A DNA stretch of 64,000 nt from Bacteroidota bacterium. Its GTDB lineage: Bacteria > Bacteroidota > Bacteroidia > Flavobacteriales > Weeksellaceae. Position numbers and translations under genes: made by a program. The stretch lies in assembly GCA_023399595.1 (NCBI GenBank), contig JAEWOR010000038.1:1-64000 (forward strand), in the 5' to 3' direction. This document shows positions 61,388-64,000 of this stretch, piece after piece; within the stretch, counting starts at the first letter, position 1, and each line of letters opens with the position of its first letter. The notes below the pieces were generated by a model. It ran no database searches. It saw only the letters and a list, made by a program, of their open reading frames with translations, and had not been told where the DNA came from.

Positions 61388-64000
61388 ATGAAAAAAATTT
61401 TTACACCATTGTTGATTGTGCTCCTTGGTGGAAGTGCAATAGCCCAGTGGTCACCCACTTCTTATAAAGAAAGAAGTTCGAAAGCCGTGGATACTAATGC
61501 TTTAGATAAAGCTTATTTTAAGTTAGATATTGATAAGATTAGAGAACAACTTAAAGATGCTCAGGAATCTGGTCCTAATTCTAAGCCAGTTCTTATTTCT
61601 ATGCCTACATTACGTGGTAAAATAGAAACTTATAAGGTGTATAGTTTTCCAGTGATGGCTAAAGAATTAGCAGATCAGTATCAATTAGGTTCTTATGTTG
61701 GGGTTAGTGTGGGTGACCCATCTAAATTCCTTAGATTTTCGACAGCTCCTAATGATTTCCAATCTATGATTATTCATAACGGACAATATGAGTTTATAAG
61801 TCCTATAGACAAATCTACTTCTACTTATGCAGTACATGCTAAAACGAATAATACTGGAGGAAAAAGTTTTGTTTGTAGTACTCAGGAAGATCCAGCTTAT
61901 ACAAAACAGATAGAAAAACTTTTAGAAAAAGGTAGTTCTTTTACTAATGATCCTTCTGTTTTTTCTAAAACCTCTGACAAAAAGTATAGAACAATGCGTT
62001 TAGCACTTTCTACTACTGGAGAATATACTACGTTTTTCGGAGGAACTACTGGAGCAATGACTCAGATTAATGCTACATTAACAAGAGTAAACGGTGTATT
62101 TGAAAAAGATTTTGCATTACACCTAAATATGCAAAATTACCCTAGTTTAATATACACTAATGCTGCAACAGATCCTTATACAGGAAATCTTAATCTTCAG
62201 TTACAACAAAATCTAACAGCAGTTGTAGGAGATGCAAATTATGATATTGGGCATATTTTTAATGCGGCAGGTAATAATGGTAATGCTGGTTGTATTGGGT
62301 GTGTTTGTATTAATCCTAGCGCTTCAATGCCAAGAGCAAAAGGTTCTGGTTTTACACAAAGTACTAACCCTTCAGGAGATGCTTTTGATATAGATTTTGT
62401 GGCTCATGAAATTGGTCACCAATTAGGAGCTAACCATACTTTTGCCCATGGATTAGAAGGAACTGGAGTGAATGTAGAGCCGGGTTCTGGTTCTACAATT
62501 ATGGGTTATGCAGGAATTACAGGAGCAACTACCGATGTTCAGCCTCACTCAGATCCTTATTTCCATAAAGTAAGTATAGATCAGGTTCAGGCAAATTTAA
62601 ATATTAAAACTTGTGATGTAGAAACTCCAATTGCTAATAACCCACCTGTAATTACAGCATTACCAAGTTATACAATTCCAAAATCTACAGCATTTGTTTT
62701 AACGGCAAGTGTTACAGATCCAGAGAATGATCCAATGACTTATACTTGGGAGCAAGTGGATAATGCAACTGTGGTAATTGATAAAAATAATATTGGTACT
62801 ACAGCTACTGGTGCTACGTTTAGATCTGTTAATCCTACTACAGTTCCGACAAGATATTTTCCTAAGTTTTCTTCTGTATTAGCAGGTGTTTTAGACAATG
62901 CTAATAATACTTGGGAGTCTGTTTCTAAAGTTGCAAGAGCAACAAATTTTGCAATTACTGCAAGAGATAATAATGGAGTTGCTGCACAGCAACAAACAAG
63001 TTCTGCACAACAAGCTATTACGGTAGGTGCTGATGGACCTTTCCAAATAACTTCTGGTTATTTATTTACGAATACCAATTCACCATTAACTTGGGATGTC
63101 GCAAATACTTCTGCTGCTCCATATAATGTTGCGAATGTTGCAATAGACTATTCTACTGATAATGGTGTTAGTTGGACAGTGTTAACAGCTTCTACCCCTA
63201 ATGATGGTTCAGAATCTTTTACAATGCCAGCGGCGCTAAATGGACAAACTATTGTAGTTCGTATTTCTGCACTTCAGAATGTATTCTACGCACTTAAAAA
63301 AGTTGTTGTTACAACGCAGTCTTCTTGTGGTTCAGTTCCAACAGGAGTTGTAGCACAAAATGTATCATCGTCTGGAGCAACAATTTCTTGGGCGCCAATA
63401 TCAGGGGCAAGTTCTTATGTAGTGAGATATAAAAAAATAACAGATGCTGTTTGGCAAGAGGTAACTTCTGTTGCGGCTAATATAACTTTATCTGGGTTGT
63501 TTGATGGAAGTAACTATGAGGTGCAAGTAGCAGCAGTATGTTCAGGGGTTACGGGTCAATACTCTCCATCTACCAATTTCTCTACAAATACAGTGAATTA
63601 TTGCAGTGTTGCTTTAGGAAGTGCAGCAGACGATCATATTGCAAATGTTACTTTAGCAAACCTTAATAATACTTCAGGTCCTAGTACTTATACAAACTAT
63701 ACTACAGATCCTACAAAACAGGTGAATTTAGTGCTTGGAAACACATATACACTTTCTGTTACTAAAGGTTGGTCTTCTGCTCCAGTTCCTAATATGGTTT
63801 CTGCTTGGTTAGATTTCAATAAAGATGGTGTGTTTAGTGATTCTGAGAGAGTGATGACTATTACTAATGCAACAGCTAATACACAAAATCCAGTTACAGC
63901 AACTTTTACTGTTCCGGCTAATGCTGTAGTAGGACAAGCTTTCAGAATGAGAATTATTGATGCATATTATAATCAACCAGGATATTATATTGGAGATGCT
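61388..64000 (+). CDS. secreted reprolysin-like zinc metalloprotease, partial (runs off right edge)
   Basis: 871 codons are seen, open to the end. Signal peptide MKKIFTPLLIVLLGGSAIAQ. A propeptide-like region covers about 21-200. The catalytic domain has FVAHEIGHQLGANHTF (HExxHxxGxxH zinc site) and the Met-turn STIMGYAG, the metzincin pattern of reprolysin-like M12B proteases. It is followed by Ig-like/Cadherin-like parts, a fibronectin III domain (TGVVAQNVSSSGATISW), and a GEVED-type domain (VSAWLDFNKDGVFSDSERV). Such proteins in flavobacteria usually end in a type IX secretion signal, which would lie beyond the window. Confidence 0.9.
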   Translation, partial: MKKIFTPLLIVLLGGSAIAQWSPTSYKERSSKAVDTNALDKAYFKLDIDKIREQLKDAQESGPNSKPVLISMPTLRGKIETYKVYSFPVMAKELADQYQLGSYVGVSVGDPSKFLRFSTAPNDFQSMIIHNGQYEFISPIDKSTSTYAVHAKTNNTGGKSFVCSTQEDPAYTKQIEKLLEKGSSFTNDPSVFSKTSDKKYRTMRLALSTTGEYTTFFGGTTGAMTQINATLTRVNGVFEKDFALHLNMQNYPSLIYTNAATDPYTGNLNLQLQQNLTAVVGDANYDIGHIFNAAGNNGNAGCIGCVCINPSASMPRAKGSGFTQSTNPSGDAFDIDFVAHEIGHQLGANHTFAHGLEGTGVNVEPGSGSTIMGYAGITGATTDVQPHSDPYFHKVSIDQVQANLNIKTCDVETPIANNPPVITALPSYTIPKSTAFVLTASVTDPENDPMTYTWEQVDNATVVIDKNNIGTTATGATFRSVNPTTVPTRYFPKFSSVLAGVLDNANNTWESVSKVARATNFAITARDNNGVAAQQQTSSAQQAITVGADGPFQITSGYLFTNTNSPLTWDVANTSAAPYNVANVAIDYSTDNGVSWTVLTASTPNDGSESFTMPAALNGQTIVVRISALQNVFYALKKVVVTTQSSCGSVPTGVVAQNVSSSGATISWAPISGASSYVVRYKKITDAVWQEVTSVAANITLSGLFDGSNYEVQVAAVCSGVTGQYSPSTNFSTNTVNYCSVALGSAADDHIANVTLANLNNTSGPSTYTNYTTDPTKQVNLVLGNTYTLSVTKGWSSAPVPNMVSAWLDFNKDGVFSDSERVMTITNATANTQNPVTATFTVPANAVVGQAFRMRIIDAYYNQPGYYIGDA

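Overview
The window is about 64 kb of AT-rich chromosomal DNA from a member of the Flavobacteriia, most likely the family Weeksellaceae (Chryseobacterium/Cloacibacterium/Bergeyella-like). The reasons are: start sites without Shine-Dalgarno sequences, Bacteroidetes-type promoters (TTG, 17-23 bp, TAnnTTTG), many short SPII lipoproteins, the Bacteroidetes ribosomal protein THX, BshB1, an ExbB-ExbD-ExbD-TonB operon, DUF6452/DUF6048 proteins and a metalloprotease with fibronectin and GEVED-like regions. Most of the window is housekeeping sequence with little accessory content. Family names come from recognised motifs, not from a database search.

Layout. 1-139: left edge inside an IS1595-type transposase gene. 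140-824: lectin-like lipoprotein and a strong terminator. 934-5348: leftward surface-glycan cluster (FkbM methyltransferase and four glycosyltransferases, several overlapping). 5359-10750: leftward rocD, accC, accB, rpmF, DUF177 and pdxA. 10801-13543: rightward ribE, a histidine kinase and trmN6. 13585-14590: ftsE-like ATPase and rpmH. 14788-22592: nrnA-like phosphoesterase, patatin, two lipoproteins, an alpha/beta hydrolase, a decayed exbD, dsbD and tilS. 22627-27404: OmpA-type lipoprotein, O-methyltransferase, NlpC/P60 protein, DUF1648 protein, waaA and a convergent glycosyltransferase. 27531-32855: lipoproteins and leuS. 33106-38929: exbB-exbD-exbD-tonB, a small membrane protein, a PstS-like lipoprotein and a TPR protein. 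38987-44779: bshB1, tRNA-His, DUF3276, ABC exporter, nusB, DUF1573, yajC and an SDR enzyme. 44881-45054: G-rich tandem repeat. 45230-50016: aspS, HTH/DUF2975 pair, ankyrin protein, THX, DUF937 and DUF2480. 50112-60953: lpxB, comEC, sdhCAB, a thioredoxin-fold lipoprotein, rlmD and DUF6452/DUF6048. 61388 to the right edge: a large secreted metalloprotease.

The most unusual object is in leuS. A 495-bp, exactly in-frame segment (30439-30933) encodes a Vsr-like DUF559 nuclease domain inside the leucyl-tRNA synthetase editing domain. It is bounded by 23-bp imperfect inverted repeats (20/23 matches), each itself close to a C-rich hairpin. A tandem 87-bp repeat at 44881-45054 has the same arrangement (pentameric C/G tract beside a GCCCC...GGGGC hairpin) and also carries two runs of four G5 tracts. 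I infer that both belong to one family of palindromic mobile repeats, one copy of which carries a nuclease and is embedded in an essential gene.

Other signals worth a look are four genes whose ATG lies exactly 5 nt after the final G of a TAnnTTTG box (predicted leaderless mRNAs, most fused to an upstream terminator), an exbD relic with in-frame stops, and a thioredoxin-fold lipoprotein without its CxxC.
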